Shown here one piece after another: positions 1 to 7,587 of a DNA stretch of 11,200 nt (the first letter of the stretch is position 1; each line of letters starts with the position of its first letter). Origin of the DNA: Verrucomicrobiota bacterium (GTDB lineage Bacteria > Verrucomicrobiota > Kiritimatiellia > UBA8416 > JAIOPI01); contig JAQCIA010000035.1 of the NCBI GenBank assembly GCA_027620105.1, positions 1 through 11,200 of the forward strand. Direction: 5' to 3'. The notes beneath the pieces are model-generated. The model had not been told where the DNA came from. It was given only the letters and a program-made list of their open reading frames with translations, and ran no database searches. The translations under genes and the position numbers were made by a program.

Positions 1-495
1 CGCGGCGGCGGCGGACGGACGCTCAAACCAGAAGCCGATCAGTAGATACGACGCCAAGCCGACCAGTTCCCAGAAGATGTAGATCTGGATGAAGTTCGTG
101 GCGAGGACGATCCCCAGCATCGAAAAGGTGAACAGCGACAGCCCCGCGAAATAGCGGCTGAAGCCGCTATCGCGCCGCATGTACGCCAGCGAGTAAATGT
201 GAATCGCCGCGCCCACGCCGGTCACCACCAGCAACATCAGGGCGCTGAGGCGATCCAGCGCGAAGGCCCAGTCGACCGAGAGGCCCGGCAGGCGCAACCA
301 GGGCAACGGCGGGATCGCCGGAACATTGCCGGCGCGAATGTCCTGGAACAGCACGAGCGAAACGCCAAAAGCGAACAGGATGGCGCCGATCGAAAGGGCG
401 GCGCTTAAGAACCGCGAGCGGCGCGCGCCAGCGGTAATCAAAGCGGCGGCCGCCAACGGCGCCAGCAACAAACTCCAGATCCATCCCGAATGCAT
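1..495 (-). CDS. nuoL: NADH-quinone oxidoreductase subunit L, N-terminal 165 aa (cut by window edge)
   Basis: NuoL is the distal antiporter-like proton-pumping subunit of the complex I membrane arm. The first 165 codons are present and open to the left edge; family members run to roughly 600 residues or more. What is seen: a hydrophobic first helix (about residues 5-22), further helices at about 30-50, 80-100 and 115-135, and the conserved helix IYIFWELVGLASYLLIGF at about 138-155. In that helix Glu143 matches the essential glutamate of E. coli NuoL (Glu144). The ATG at 495-493 is preceded by GAGG at 503-506 (seven-base spacing) and lies three bases past the nuoK stop, so it is very likely translated from the operon mRNA. 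The missing part should carry the remaining antiporter helices and the long lateral helix. The family call is certain; the downstream end is not visible. Confidence 0.96.
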   Translation of the reverse strand, partial: MHSGWIWSLLLAPLAAAALITAGARRSRFLSAALSIGAILFAFGVSLVLFQDIRAGNVPAIPPLPWLRLPGLSVDWAFALDRLSALMLLVVTGVGAAIHIYSLAYMRRDSGFSRYFAGLSLFTFSMLGIVLATNFIQIYIFWELVGLASYLLIGFWFERPSAAAA

Positions 496-498
496 GCC

Positions 499-801
499 CT
501 ATCCTCGCAAGACCCGCACGTCGTCCGTGCCCACGGACTGAATTTTTCGATACAGCGCCACCAGAATAGCCAGACCCACGGCGACTTCAGCGGCCGCAAT
601 CGCAATGATGAACACGACCAGCACCTGGCCTTCGATCCGCCCGGAGAAGGAGGAAAAGGCCACGAGTGCAAGGTTGGCGGCATTGAGGTTCATTTCGAGC
701 CCCATGTAGACCATCAGCGTGTTCCGCCGCAGGACGATGCACAGGATGCCCAGCGAAAAAAGGATGATGCTGACCCAGAGGTAGTGGTTGAGCGTGATCA
801 T
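499..801 (-). CDS. nuoK: NADH-quinone oxidoreductase subunit K
   Basis: NuoK is a small three-helix membrane subunit (MrpC/MnhC-like) next to NuoJ that takes part in proton translocation. The protein is 100 aa, the normal family length. The family signature YMGLEMNLNAANL lies at residues 32-44, and both membrane glutamates important in E. coli NuoK, Glu36 and Glu72, fall at the same residue numbers. Three hydrophobic segments are visible at about 4-22, 29-50 and 60-84, followed by a basic C-terminal tail. The start ATG overlaps the nuoJ stop as ATGA (798-801), and GGAGG at 810-814 lies eight bases upstream, so translation is probably coupled to nuoJ. nuoL follows after three bases. Nothing is odd about this gene. 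Confidence 0.97.
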   Translation of the reverse strand: MITLNHYLWVSIILFSLGILCIVLRRNTLMVYMGLEMNLNAANLALVAFSSFSGRIEGQVLVVFIIAIAAAEVAVGLAILVALYRKIQSVGTDDVRVLRG

Positions 802-1304
802 GGCGCGTCCCTCCGCCCCAGCACCACCACACCGATGGCCGCCACCATCAAGATCAGGCCGGTCACTTCGAGCGGCAGGAGATAGGTGGTGAACAGCGGC
901 CGCACAATTTCAATCAGCGTGCCGGTCAGCGGCTGCGCATCGACGGTGATGTGCCAGGGTGCGGTGCGCAGAATGTGCGCGACTTGGACCAATAGTGCCG
1001 CCACCAGCAAGGGGCCACCAATGATCGCCGCATTCTTGAACCACCAGCGCCGGATGATTTTGGGATCGAGCAGCATGATCACAAACAGAAACAGCACCAT
1101 CACCGCGCCGGCATAGACGAGAATCTGAACGACACCGAGAAAGAACGCGTGCAGCAGCATGTACAGACCGGCGAGAAAGAAGAACCCCAGGATCAGGAAC
1201 ATCGCGCTCGAGACTGTGCTGGGGCTGAAAACCACCAACAAGGCGCACGCAATCAGCGCAATACTGCAAATCCAAAAAAGTGTTTCCTGTCCCCACATGG
1301 CCAT
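798..1304 (-). CDS. nuoJ: NADH-quinone oxidoreductase subunit J
   Basis: NuoJ (ND6 family) is a five-helix membrane subunit of complex I between the quinone module and the pumps; its third helix carries the pi-bulge linked to coupling. The protein is 168 aa, a usual length. Five hydrophobic segments are visible, and the diagnostic segment HAFFLGVVQILVYAGAVMVL starts at about residue 52. The C-terminal helix carries LLPLEVTGLILMVAAIG followed by a basic end, also typical. Two ATGs lie six bases apart (1304 and 1298). The AGGA just upstream is too close to the first and about seven bases from the second, so the true protein may start at Met3 (166 aa). The gene begins three bases after the nuoI stop and its TGA overlaps the nuoK start by four bases. 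Confidence 0.96.
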   Translation of the reverse strand: MAMWGQETLFWICSIALIACALLVVFSPSTVSSAMFLILGFFFLAGLYMLLHAFFLGVVQILVYAGAVMVLFLFVIMLLDPKIIRRWWFKNAAIIGGPLLVAALLVQVAHILRTAPWHITVDAQPLTGTLIEIVRPLFTTYLLPLEVTGLILMVAAIGVVVLGRRDAP

Positions 1305-1307
1305 GTC

Positions 1308-1802
1308 CTACTTGTTCTTCCACTTCCAGATGCGGTCCGCATGGGTCCCGCCAAGCTCCAGCAACTTCTGCTTATTGCTGCGGGTGTAGCCCGTCACCGC
1401 GAAATCTTTGCGTAGGAAAATGGCTTCCTCCGGGCAGGCTTCCTCGCACAGGCCACAATAAATACAGCGCAGCATGTCGATTTCGAAGACCTCGGGCTCC
1501 TTCTCGACATTCCCATCGGGACGCACCGCATCGCGGCTTGCCGGCAGGATGCGGATGGCTTTCGGCGGGCAAACAAACTCGCACAGCTGGCAGGCGACAC
1601 ATTTCACGCGTCCGTCTGGGTCGCGGACCAGCGTCGGCACGCCACGGTACTCCGACCCATGCAGTTTGGGCTTCACCTCAGGATACTCGACCGTGATCTT
1701 CTTGCGGGGAATATGGCGCAGCGTCTGCCACAGGCCGCGAATGATCTGCGGAATGTAGAAACGCTCCGCGAACGTCAGCTTTGGACGGTCCATCGTTTTC
1801 AT
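1308..1802 (-). CDS. nuoI: NADH-quinone oxidoreductase subunit I (2x[4Fe-4S] ferredoxin-like)
   Basis: NuoI is the peripheral-arm subunit that binds clusters N6a and N6b and passes electrons from NuoG to N2 in NuoB. The protein is 164 aa from the preferred start. Both ferredoxin motifs are intact: C68-x2-C71-x2-C74-x3-C78-P and C113-x2-C116-x2-C119-x3-C123-P. The amphipathic N-terminus, with FYIPQIIRGLWQTLRHIPRK at 15-34, fits the membrane-facing helix of the family. A GTG at 1814 is also in frame, but the ATG at 1802 is chosen because it overlaps the nuoH stop as ATGA and has GGAGG five bases upstream; another ATG lies at 1793. nuoJ follows after three bases. Family assignment is certain. 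Confidence 0.97.
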   Translation of the reverse strand: MKTMDRPKLTFAERFYIPQIIRGLWQTLRHIPRKKITVEYPEVKPKLHGSEYRGVPTLVRDPDGRVKCVACQLCEFVCPPKAIRILPASRDAVRPDGNVEKEPEVFEIDMLRCIYCGLCEEACPEEAIFLRKDFAVTGYTRSNKQKLLELGGTHADRIWKWKNK

Positions 1803-2815
1803 TGCGCCCTCCACGCCATGATGAAGGCCGTCACGATGATATTTGCCAGCGACAGCGGGAAGAAGGCCTTCCAGCCGAGGTGCATGAGCTGATCATAACG
1901 AAAGCGCGGCAGCGTCCAACGCACCCAGATGTAGACAAACAGCACGGCAAACACCTTTAGCAGGAACACGCCAATGTGCAGCAACCCAACGGCCACGCTG
2001 GTGGCGGGCGCGTTGAACGGCGCGAAAGGCAGCGACCAGCCCCCGAAGAACATCGTCACCAGCAGCGCGGACGCCACGACCATGTTGGAATATTCGGCGA
2101 GGAAGAAGAGCGCGAACTTCATGCCGCTGTATTCCGTGTGGTAGCCGCTCACAAGCTCCTGTTCCGCTTCCGGCAAATCAAAGGGCAACCGGTTGGTCTC
2201 GGCAAAGGCGCTGACCAGAAAAATGAAGCAGGCCAGCGGCTGCTGCCAGACGAGCCAGCCATGCAGCGTCTGGTATTCCACGATACCACCGAGCCGCAGC
2301 CCCCCGGCCTGCATGAACACCGGCACCACGCTCATGGCCAACGTGACTTCGTAGGAAATCAGCTGCGCGCTCGAGCGAATCCCACCGAGGAACGGATACT
2401 TTGAGTTGCTGGCCCATCCGCCGAGCACAATGCCATAGACGCCGAGCGAGCCAACCGCGAAGGCCAGGAGGATGCCCGCGTCCACGTCGGCAATCACGCA
2501 CTGCATGGACCCGAGCGTGCTACCCCACGGAATCACGGATAGCCCGACGATGGAAGGAATCAGGACCAGAATGGGTGCCAGTATGTAGTAAACCCGCCGC
2601 ACATGATGCGGGACCACGTCTTCTTTGAAGAGCAGCTTGAGCATGTCGGCAATCGGCTGCCCCAAACCGCCGAAGCCGACGCGATTCGGACCCAGGCGGT
2701 CCTGCATCCAGGCACAGATGCGTCGCTCGGCCAGCACCGTATAGGTCACGATGCCCAGCACCACGCCCACCACCGACACCATCTTCAGCACGGTCACGAT
2801 CAGGGAAGATTCCAC
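1799..2815 (-). CDS. nuoH: NADH-quinone oxidoreductase subunit H
   Basis: NuoH (ND1 family) is the membrane subunit that forms the quinone tunnel with NuoB and NuoD and starts the proton-coupling path. The protein is 338 aa, a normal length, with about eight hydrophobic segments. Signatures seen are RLGPNRVGFGG at about 40-50, and in the long cytoplasmic loop SAFAETNRLPFDLPEAEQEL followed by VSGYHTEYSGMKFALFFLAEY; this loop carries the conserved acidic residues of the quinone site. The chosen start is a GTG at 2815 with GGAGG seven bases upstream; starting at the internal ATG (Met12) would shorten the first helix. The gene overlaps the end of nuoG by 16 bases and ends in an ATGA overlap with nuoI. 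The unusual start codon and overlap suggest coupled translation. Confidence 0.97.
   Translation of the reverse strand: MESSLIVTVLKMVSVVGVVLGIVTYTVLAERRICAWMQDRLGPNRVGFGGLGQPIADMLKLLFKEDVVPHHVRRVYYILAPILVLIPSIVGLSVIPWGSTLGSMQCVIADVDAGILLAFAVGSLGVYGIVLGGWASNSKYPFLGGIRSSAQLISYEVTLAMSVVPVFMQAGGLRLGGIVEYQTLHGWLVWQQPLACFIFLVSAFAETNRLPFDLPEAEQELVSGYHTEYSGMKFALFFLAEYSNMVVASALLVTMFFGGWSLPFAPFNAPATSVAVGLLHIGVFLLKVFAVLFVYIWVRWTLPRFRYDQLMHLGWKAFFPLSLANIIVTAFIMAWRAQ
1808..1812 (-). promoter_or_regulatory. Ribosome binding site of nuoI
   Basis: GGAGG (minus strand) lies inside the 3' end of nuoH, five bases before the ATG at 1802. It lies only 1-5 bases inside the alternative GTG start at 1814, so it supports the ATG rather than the GTG as the nuoI start. 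Confidence 0.75.
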
Positions 2816-4482
2816 GCGACGGCCTCCTCCCCCGGTCGTTCCGCCAGCTTCAAATCGAGGCCCTGGTCGCCAATGCTCGCGTAGGTGACGCCCTGCAGCG
2901 GCGGCAACGTGCGAACCATGTCCTGAAAGACCGCATCAAAATCCGCATACTCGCCGGCACCCAGCGCCTGCAACAACGTCCCCAGGGTGCGCCACTCGGG
3001 GTGAATATCGCCCGCCAGCCGCACGCCCGGCTTCAGGCGCTGCATGCGCCCCTTGCCATTGATGAACGTGCCTTGCTTTTCGATAAAGGTCATACCCGGA
3101 ATCACCACGTGGGCCAGTTTCGTGACCGCATTGGGCAACACATCAATCACGCCCAGAAAATCCAGCTTGGCCAGGATTGCTTCCGGAATGCCGTGCTTGG
3201 CTATATTTTCGCCAAACACCAGGAGCGCGCGCACCTCGCCCCGCGCGATGGCCGCACAAATTTCCGGAATCGTCGACTCGGGCAGTCCGTGCCCCACCCC
3301 CGTGATGTAGGCGCCGAGCGTATTGGGATTGCGGTCCGCGCTGACCAGGAATCCGTCGGCCTTCCCCGCGCGAGATACGGTCTCCATGCGATCCGTCCGC
3401 AGCACATCCTTGCCCAGGCGCCGCAGCAGGAACAGTTCCTCCGTTGTGGCACGCGCCGAACCGATGATCGCCGTCCCCTGCCCGGCATGCTGCGCATTGC
3501 GTAACGCGCTGGCCATGGCCGCCACGGCTTCGCTCCAGGCCACGGGGGTGGCGTCGGTCGCATTGGCCGCACGCACAGTCGCGGTCGTCAGTCGGGCGGA
3601 ATCATTGACGAAGCGATAGTTCAAGCGTCCCTGATCGCACATCCAGGACTGATTCACGTCGGCGTTGTCGCGCGGCTGCTGCCGATAGACCACATTCTCC
3701 CGGGATGACACCAGGGTGTTACAACCCGTCGCGCAATGCGGGCAGATGCTGCGCGTTTCCTTCAGGAACCACACCCGCTGACGGAAACGGAAATCGTTCG
3801 ACGTCAGGGCGCCAACCGGACAGATGTCAACGATGTTCAGATCGTAGTTGGTGTTCGGCTCATGCCCCGGGAAAGCCGTCAACACGGAACGCCCACCGCG
3901 TTCGACAAACCCCAGGCAATCCTGCTTGGCGACCTCTTTCATGAAACGGACGCAGCGCGAACACGCAATGCAGCGTTCGTTGTCCAAAGTGATCTTGGGG
4001 CCCAGCGGCACACGCTTGGGCTTGTGCTCTTTGATCTCGACGAAGCGACTGGCGGCGCGGCCGTAATCCACGGCGAATTCCTGGAGACGACATTCGCCGG
4101 CCTGGTCACAGATCGGGCAGTCCAGCGGGTGGTTGATCAGCAGGAACTCCATCACGCCTTCGCGCGCCTTGCGCACCCGCGGCGTCACCGTGTTCACCAC
4201 CATGCCTTCGCTCACGGCCTGGTTGCAACCGATCACCAGTTTTGGCGCAAAGGCGATGACCGGCTTGCCGTCCGGCCCCACCTCGGGCTTGCGATCCGGT
4301 CCCAGCTTGGGCATGCCGATTTCGACGAGACACATGCGGCAATTGCCGGCCACGGTCAGCCGCTGGTGATAGCAATAGTGCGGCACTTCAACGCCACACT
4401 GCTTCGCGGCGTCAATCACGTTGCTCCCGCGCGGCACGCTGACCTCGCGACCGTCCAGAGTGAAATTCACCATCTCAGGCAT
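2800..4482 (-). CDS. nuoG: NADH-quinone oxidoreductase subunit G (short form, N7 cluster ligands present)
   Basis: NuoG is the large Fe-S subunit of the NADH-oxidising arm that carries electrons from NuoF towards NuoI. The protein is 560 aa. Visible ligand sets: [2Fe-2S] N1b at C37, C48, C51, C86; His-ligated N5 at H118, C122, C125, C131; N4 at C171, C174, C177 and C221 (in DICPVGAL); and the extra N7 set C247-x2-C250-x3-C254-x27-C282, which many proteobacterial and mitochondrial homologues lack. The molybdopterin-oxidoreductase-like part (about 240-560) is much shorter than in E. coli (about 900 aa total) or Thermus (about 780). An insert GPDRKPEVGPDGKPV at 61-75 separates C51 from C86. ATG 4482 is chosen over an upstream in-frame start at 4536 because GGAGG lies six bases before it and it overlaps nuoEF by only eight bases. 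Confidence 0.96.
   Translation of the reverse strand: MPEMVNFTLDGREVSVPRGSNVIDAAKQCGVEVPHYCYHQRLTVAGNCRMCLVEIGMPKLGPDRKPEVGPDGKPVIAFAPKLVIGCNQAVSEGMVVNTVTPRVRKAREGVMEFLLINHPLDCPICDQAGECRLQEFAVDYGRAASRFVEIKEHKPKRVPLGPKITLDNERCIACSRCVRFMKEVAKQDCLGFVERGGRSVLTAFPGHEPNTNYDLNIVDICPVGALTSNDFRFRQRVWFLKETRSICPHCATGCNTLVSSRENVVYRQQPRDNADVNQSWMCDQGRLNYRFVNDSARLTTATVRAANATDATPVAWSEAVAAMASALRNAQHAGQGTAIIGSARATTEELFLLRRLGKDVLRTDRMETVSRAGKADGFLVSADRNPNTLGAYITGVGHGLPESTIPEICAAIARGEVRALLVFGENIAKHGIPEAILAKLDFLGVIDVLPNAVTKLAHVVIPGMTFIEKQGTFINGKGRMQRLKPGVRLAGDIHPEWRTLGTLLQALGAGEYADFDAVFQDMVRTLPPLQGVTYASIGDQGLDLKLAERPGEEAVAWNLP
2823..2830 (-). promoter_or_regulatory. Ribosome binding site of nuoH (GTG start)
   Basis: GGAGGAGG on the minus strand, within the nuoG coding region, leaves seven bases to the GTG at 2815. 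This is the main reason for accepting a GTG start for nuoH over the downstream in-frame ATG. Confidence 0.75.
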
Positions 4483-6289
4483 GTGGGGCCTCCGGTCCGG
4501 GAGCGGGGGCTGCCGACGGTTGCGCCGCACGATCAAAGTCCGCGCGGTACTTTTTCACAAAGGCCTTCACGGGCCAGGCCGCGGCCTCGCCCAACGGACA
4601 GATGGTGGTCCCGTCAATATTGTCGGCCACATCATAGAGCGTGTCCACGTCCTGCGCCCGGCCTTTGCCGTGCTCAATGCGGTGCAGGATTTTCTCCATC
4701 CAGCCCGTGCCTTCCCGGCAGGGCGTGCACTGGCCACAGGATTCGTGCGCATAAAACTGGGCAATGTTGCGCGTGAGGCTGACCACGCTGCTGGAGTCAT
4801 CCAGCACGATAATCCCGCCAGAGCCGGCCATGGTCCCCGCCTTGCGCAGCGAGTCGAAATCCAGCGGCACATCAATTTGGTCGGCGGTGAGCACGGGCAT
4901 GGATGTCCCACCGGGAATCACGCCACGCAATGTGCGCCCTTCCGGCACGCCGCCGCACACGTCGTCAATCAATTCGCGCAACGTGAGCTTGCCCATTTCA
5001 AATTCGAAGCAGCCTGGCCGGCGCACGGCACCACTCACGCACAAGAGGCGCGTGCCCATCGACCCGGCCACGCCCAGCCCCTTGAACCAGGCACTCCCGC
5101 GATTCATGATGTGCGGAATGTTGGACAGGGTCTCGACGTTGTTCACCACCGTCGGGCAATTGAACAGCCCCACCACCGCAGGGAACGGCGGCTTGATCCG
5201 TGGATAGGCGCGTTTGCCTTCGAGCGATTCGATCAGGCCCGTCTCCTCGCCACAGATATACGTGCCGCCGCCGCGGTGGAGGAAAATTTCGCATCCGACG
5301 CCGGTGCCCAGGATGTCCGGGCCCATGAGTCCCGCCGCGCGAGCCTCATCCATGGCGCGCTGGAGAATCTGCCAGCCGTGCGTGAACTCGCCGCGAATGT
5401 AGATATACGCCGTCCGTGCGCCCACGGCATGGCAGGAAATCAGCATGCCTTCGAGCAATTGATGCGGATCGTGCTGAATCAGCTGGCGATCCTTGAACGT
5501 CCCCGGTTCGCTCTCATCCGCATTGCAGACGAGATAGATGGGCTTGCCGGATTTCTGATCCAAAAATTTCCACTTCTGGCCGCAGGGGAAACCCGCGCCG
5601 CCGCGCCCGCGCAACTGGCTGGCCATCACTTCTTCCACCACGTCCGCCGGCTTCATGGCGAGCGCCTTCGGCAGTGCCGTGTAACCGCCCCGGGCGCGAT
5701 ACTCCGCCAGCGTGCCGCCATAGGCAGGATCGGACATGTTCGCCAGCAGCACGCGATTCTCGCGCGGGTGCGCCGGACCGGGTCGTGACAGCGGCGGCGT
5801 CGGCAGCCCTTCGGCACGGATACGATCAATCAGGCGCTCCGCCTCGTCCGGCGTGAGCCGCTCAAACAACTCGTCGTTCACCATCAGGACCGGCGCCGAG
5901 CCGCAGGACGCCAGACATTCAAAGGTCGAAAGCGAGAACTGGCCATCCGCAGTCACTTCCTCAAGACCGACGCCGAGCTTCTTCTGCAGGCGGGCGAGCA
6001 CCTCTTTGGCGCCGCACATCTCGCAGGACACCGTGCGGCAAAGCTTGATGTGATACTTCCCCGCCGGCTTATCGCGGAACAGGGGATAAAAACGCACGAG
6101 TTCCCAGACATGAATCGGCTGCAATTCCAGCTTGGCTGCAATCCAGGTGACATGCGCCGGTGTCAGCATCCCATCGCGCTCCTGAAACAGATGCATCAGC
6201 CACAGCACGGCGGCCCGTTTGCGATCGGCCGGATACTGCGCGATGATCCGGTCGATCTCGGCTTCCAGTTTTGTTCCCACGTTGATCAT
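4475..6289 (-). CDS. nuoEF: Fused NADH-quinone oxidoreductase subunits E and F (NuoEF)
   Basis: One uninterrupted 604-aa frame contains both NuoE and NuoF, the NADH-oxidising module. Residues 1-160 are NuoE (thioredoxin-like) with [2Fe-2S] N1a ligands C84-x4-C89 and C125-x3-C129. A Pro-rich linker spans about 161-178. Residues 179-590 are NuoF: the Gly-rich loop LRGRGGAGFPCGQKW (226-240), the FMN region CNADESEPGTFKDR (255-268), and the N3 [4Fe-4S] set C518-x2-C521-x2-C524 and C564. The tail after about 585 is Ala/Pro-rich. The ATG at 6289 is the first start codon after an in-frame TAA (the nuoD stop) but has no clear Shine-Dalgarno. No stop lies between the domains. The first internal ATG in the NuoF part (5737) has no ribosome site and would remove the conserved RVLL strand. 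All cofactor ligands are intact, so the fusion is likely functional. Confidence 0.95.
   Translation of the reverse strand: MINVGTKLEAEIDRIIAQYPADRKRAAVLWLMHLFQERDGMLTPAHVTWIAAKLELQPIHVWELVRFYPLFRDKPAGKYHIKLCRTVSCEMCGAKEVLARLQKKLGVGLEEVTADGQFSLSTFECLASCGSAPVLMVNDELFERLTPDEAERLIDRIRAEGLPTPPLSRPGPAHPRENRVLLANMSDPAYGGTLAEYRARGGYTALPKALAMKPADVVEEVMASQLRGRGGAGFPCGQKWKFLDQKSGKPIYLVCNADESEPGTFKDRQLIQHDPHQLLEGMLISCHAVGARTAYIYIRGEFTHGWQILQRAMDEARAAGLMGPDILGTGVGCEIFLHRGGGTYICGEETGLIESLEGKRAYPRIKPPFPAVVGLFNCPTVVNNVETLSNIPHIMNRGSAWFKGLGVAGSMGTRLLCVSGAVRRPGCFEFEMGKLTLRELIDDVCGGVPEGRTLRGVIPGGTSMPVLTADQIDVPLDFDSLRKAGTMAGSGGIIVLDDSSSVVSLTRNIAQFYAHESCGQCTPCREGTGWMEKILHRIEHGKGRAQDVDTLYDVADNIDGTTICPLGEAAAWPVKAFVKKYRADFDRAAQPSAAPAPGPEAPHA
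4489..4493 (-). promoter_or_regulatory. Ribosome binding site of nuoG
   Basis: GGAGG (minus strand) lies inside the last codons of nuoEF, six bases before ATG 4482. It favours this start over the upstream in-frame ATG at 4536, which would add 18 residues unlike the family. Confidence 0.75.
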
Positions 6290-6331
6290 AAATCGTAACC
6301 GGCTACCTGCGTTGCCCCTGCCGAGTCCCCA

Positions 6332-7585
6332 TTACCGGTCGCATTCCCCCATGACGAAATCGAGACTGCCCAGGATGGCCATCATGTCGCTCACCATGTG
6401 CCCGCGCGACATCACGCGCAAGGCCTGCAAATTCACAAACGATGGCGCCCGGATTTTCATGCGGTGCGGCGTGCCACCGCCGCGGCTGACAATATAGAAG
6501 CCCAGCTCACCCTTCGGATTCTCCGCCGAAAAATACACTTCTCCGGGCGGCGCATTGATTCCGGTGGTGACCATGATGAACTGGTGGATCAGTTCCTCCA
6601 TCTTGGTTAGCACCCCGCGTTTTTCCGGCAGCAACCATTTGGCCTCCGGAGCATTCACGGGACCGCCAGGCAGACGCTCCGAGGCCTGCCGCAGAATGCG
6701 GAGGCTCTGGCGCATTTCCTCCATGCGCACGAGGTAGCGGTCGTAGCAGTCCCCCACCGTGCCAACGGGCACATCAAACGCAAACTCCGGGTAGGCGCCA
6801 TAGGGATGCGCCTTGCGCAGATCCCAATCCACGCCAATCGCGCGCAGGACCGGGCCGGTAACACCCAGGTCGATCGCGTCCTCGCGCGACAGGATCCCGA
6901 TGCCGCGCGTGCGGTCCACAAAAATTCGGTTGCGCGTCAGCAGGCCGTCAATCTGATCAATCGCCGCGGGCATGGCATCCATGAAGGCCTTGAGCATCGG
7001 CAGGAACGTGTCAGGGCGCAGATCGCGCGACAGCCCGCCAATGCGCGTATAGCTCGTGGTGAAGCGTGCCCCGCTGAGTTCTTCGCACATGTCATAGATC
7101 TTCTCGCGTTCCTGCATGGCATACAGGAACACAGTCATCGCGCCCACATCCATCGCCAGGGCGCCAATGCCCAGCAAATGCGAACTGATGCGCGCCAGTT
7201 CGCAGGCGATCACGCGAATGTAGTGGCAGCGCGGCGGCACATCCAGACCGCACAGTTTTTCGACCGCGTAGGCGTAGGCCACGTTGTTCGCCAGCGGCGC
7301 GAGATAGTCGAGGCGGTCGGTGTAGGGCAGGAACTGCGCGTAGGTCATGTTCTCGGCGATCTTCTCATCGCCGCGGTGCAGATACCCGATGTCCGGCCAC
7401 AGATCCACGATCTCTTCGCCATCAAGATCCAGCACGAGCCGCAGGACGCCGTGCGTGCTGGGATGCTGCGGACCCATGTTGATGCGCATGCGCTCGCCCT
7501 GTAGGCTTTCGCCCGCAAGCTGCTCGGCCTGCTCCTGTGCGCGCGCCGCCGAATCAATCCAGTAGAGATCGCTCGCCGTGCTCAT
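6332..7585 (-). CDS. nuoD: NADH-quinone oxidoreductase subunit D (49-kDa homologue)
   Basis: NuoD is the [NiFe]-hydrogenase-like subunit that forms the quinone headgroup site with NuoB. The protein is 417 aa, normal for a NuoD not fused to NuoC. Signatures: MGPQHPSTHGVLRL at 37-50, with His45 corresponding to the quinone-site histidine; GYLHRGDEKIAE at 67-78; PYTDRLDY at 87-94; and the C-terminal end DFVMGECDR typical of the family. Arg71 of the LHRG motif corresponds to the arginine that mitochondrial NDUFAF7 dimethylates in NDUFS2, which matters because a family member is encoded next to the operon. ATG 7585 lies two bases after the nuoC stop; the frame stays open upstream through nuoC, but that extension is unlike NuoD. 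A 42-base gap follows before nuoEF, which happens to share the reading frame. Confidence 0.97.
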   Translation of the reverse strand: MSTASDLYWIDSAARAQEQAEQLAGESLQGERMRINMGPQHPSTHGVLRLVLDLDGEEIVDLWPDIGYLHRGDEKIAENMTYAQFLPYTDRLDYLAPLANNVAYAYAVEKLCGLDVPPRCHYIRVIACELARISSHLLGIGALAMDVGAMTVFLYAMQEREKIYDMCEELSGARFTTSYTRIGGLSRDLRPDTFLPMLKAFMDAMPAAIDQIDGLLTRNRIFVDRTRGIGILSREDAIDLGVTGPVLRAIGVDWDLRKAHPYGAYPEFAFDVPVGTVGDCYDRYLVRMEEMRQSLRILRQASERLPGGPVNAPEAKWLLPEKRGVLTKMEELIHQFIMVTTGINAPPGEVYFSAENPKGELGFYIVSRGGGTPHRMKIRAPSFVNLQALRVMSRGHMVSDMMAILGSLDFVMGECDR

Positions 7586-7587
7586 GC

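Noticed and set aside
3736..4776. Long plus-strand open frame of 346 codons opposite nuoG
   Set aside because: It is antisense to a certain gene. Its translation is rich in His, Arg and Ala with no recognisable motif, and it has no promoter or ribosome site; such frames are expected in GC-rich coding DNA.
4421..5788. Long plus-strand open frame of 455 codons opposite nuoEF
   Set aside because: It mirrors the codon bias of nuoEF on the other strand and shows no family motif; the minus strand carries all cofactor ligands of NuoF.
6806..7504. Plus-strand open frame of 232 codons opposite nuoD
   Set aside because: Antisense shadow with a His/Arg/Gln-rich composition and no domain signature.
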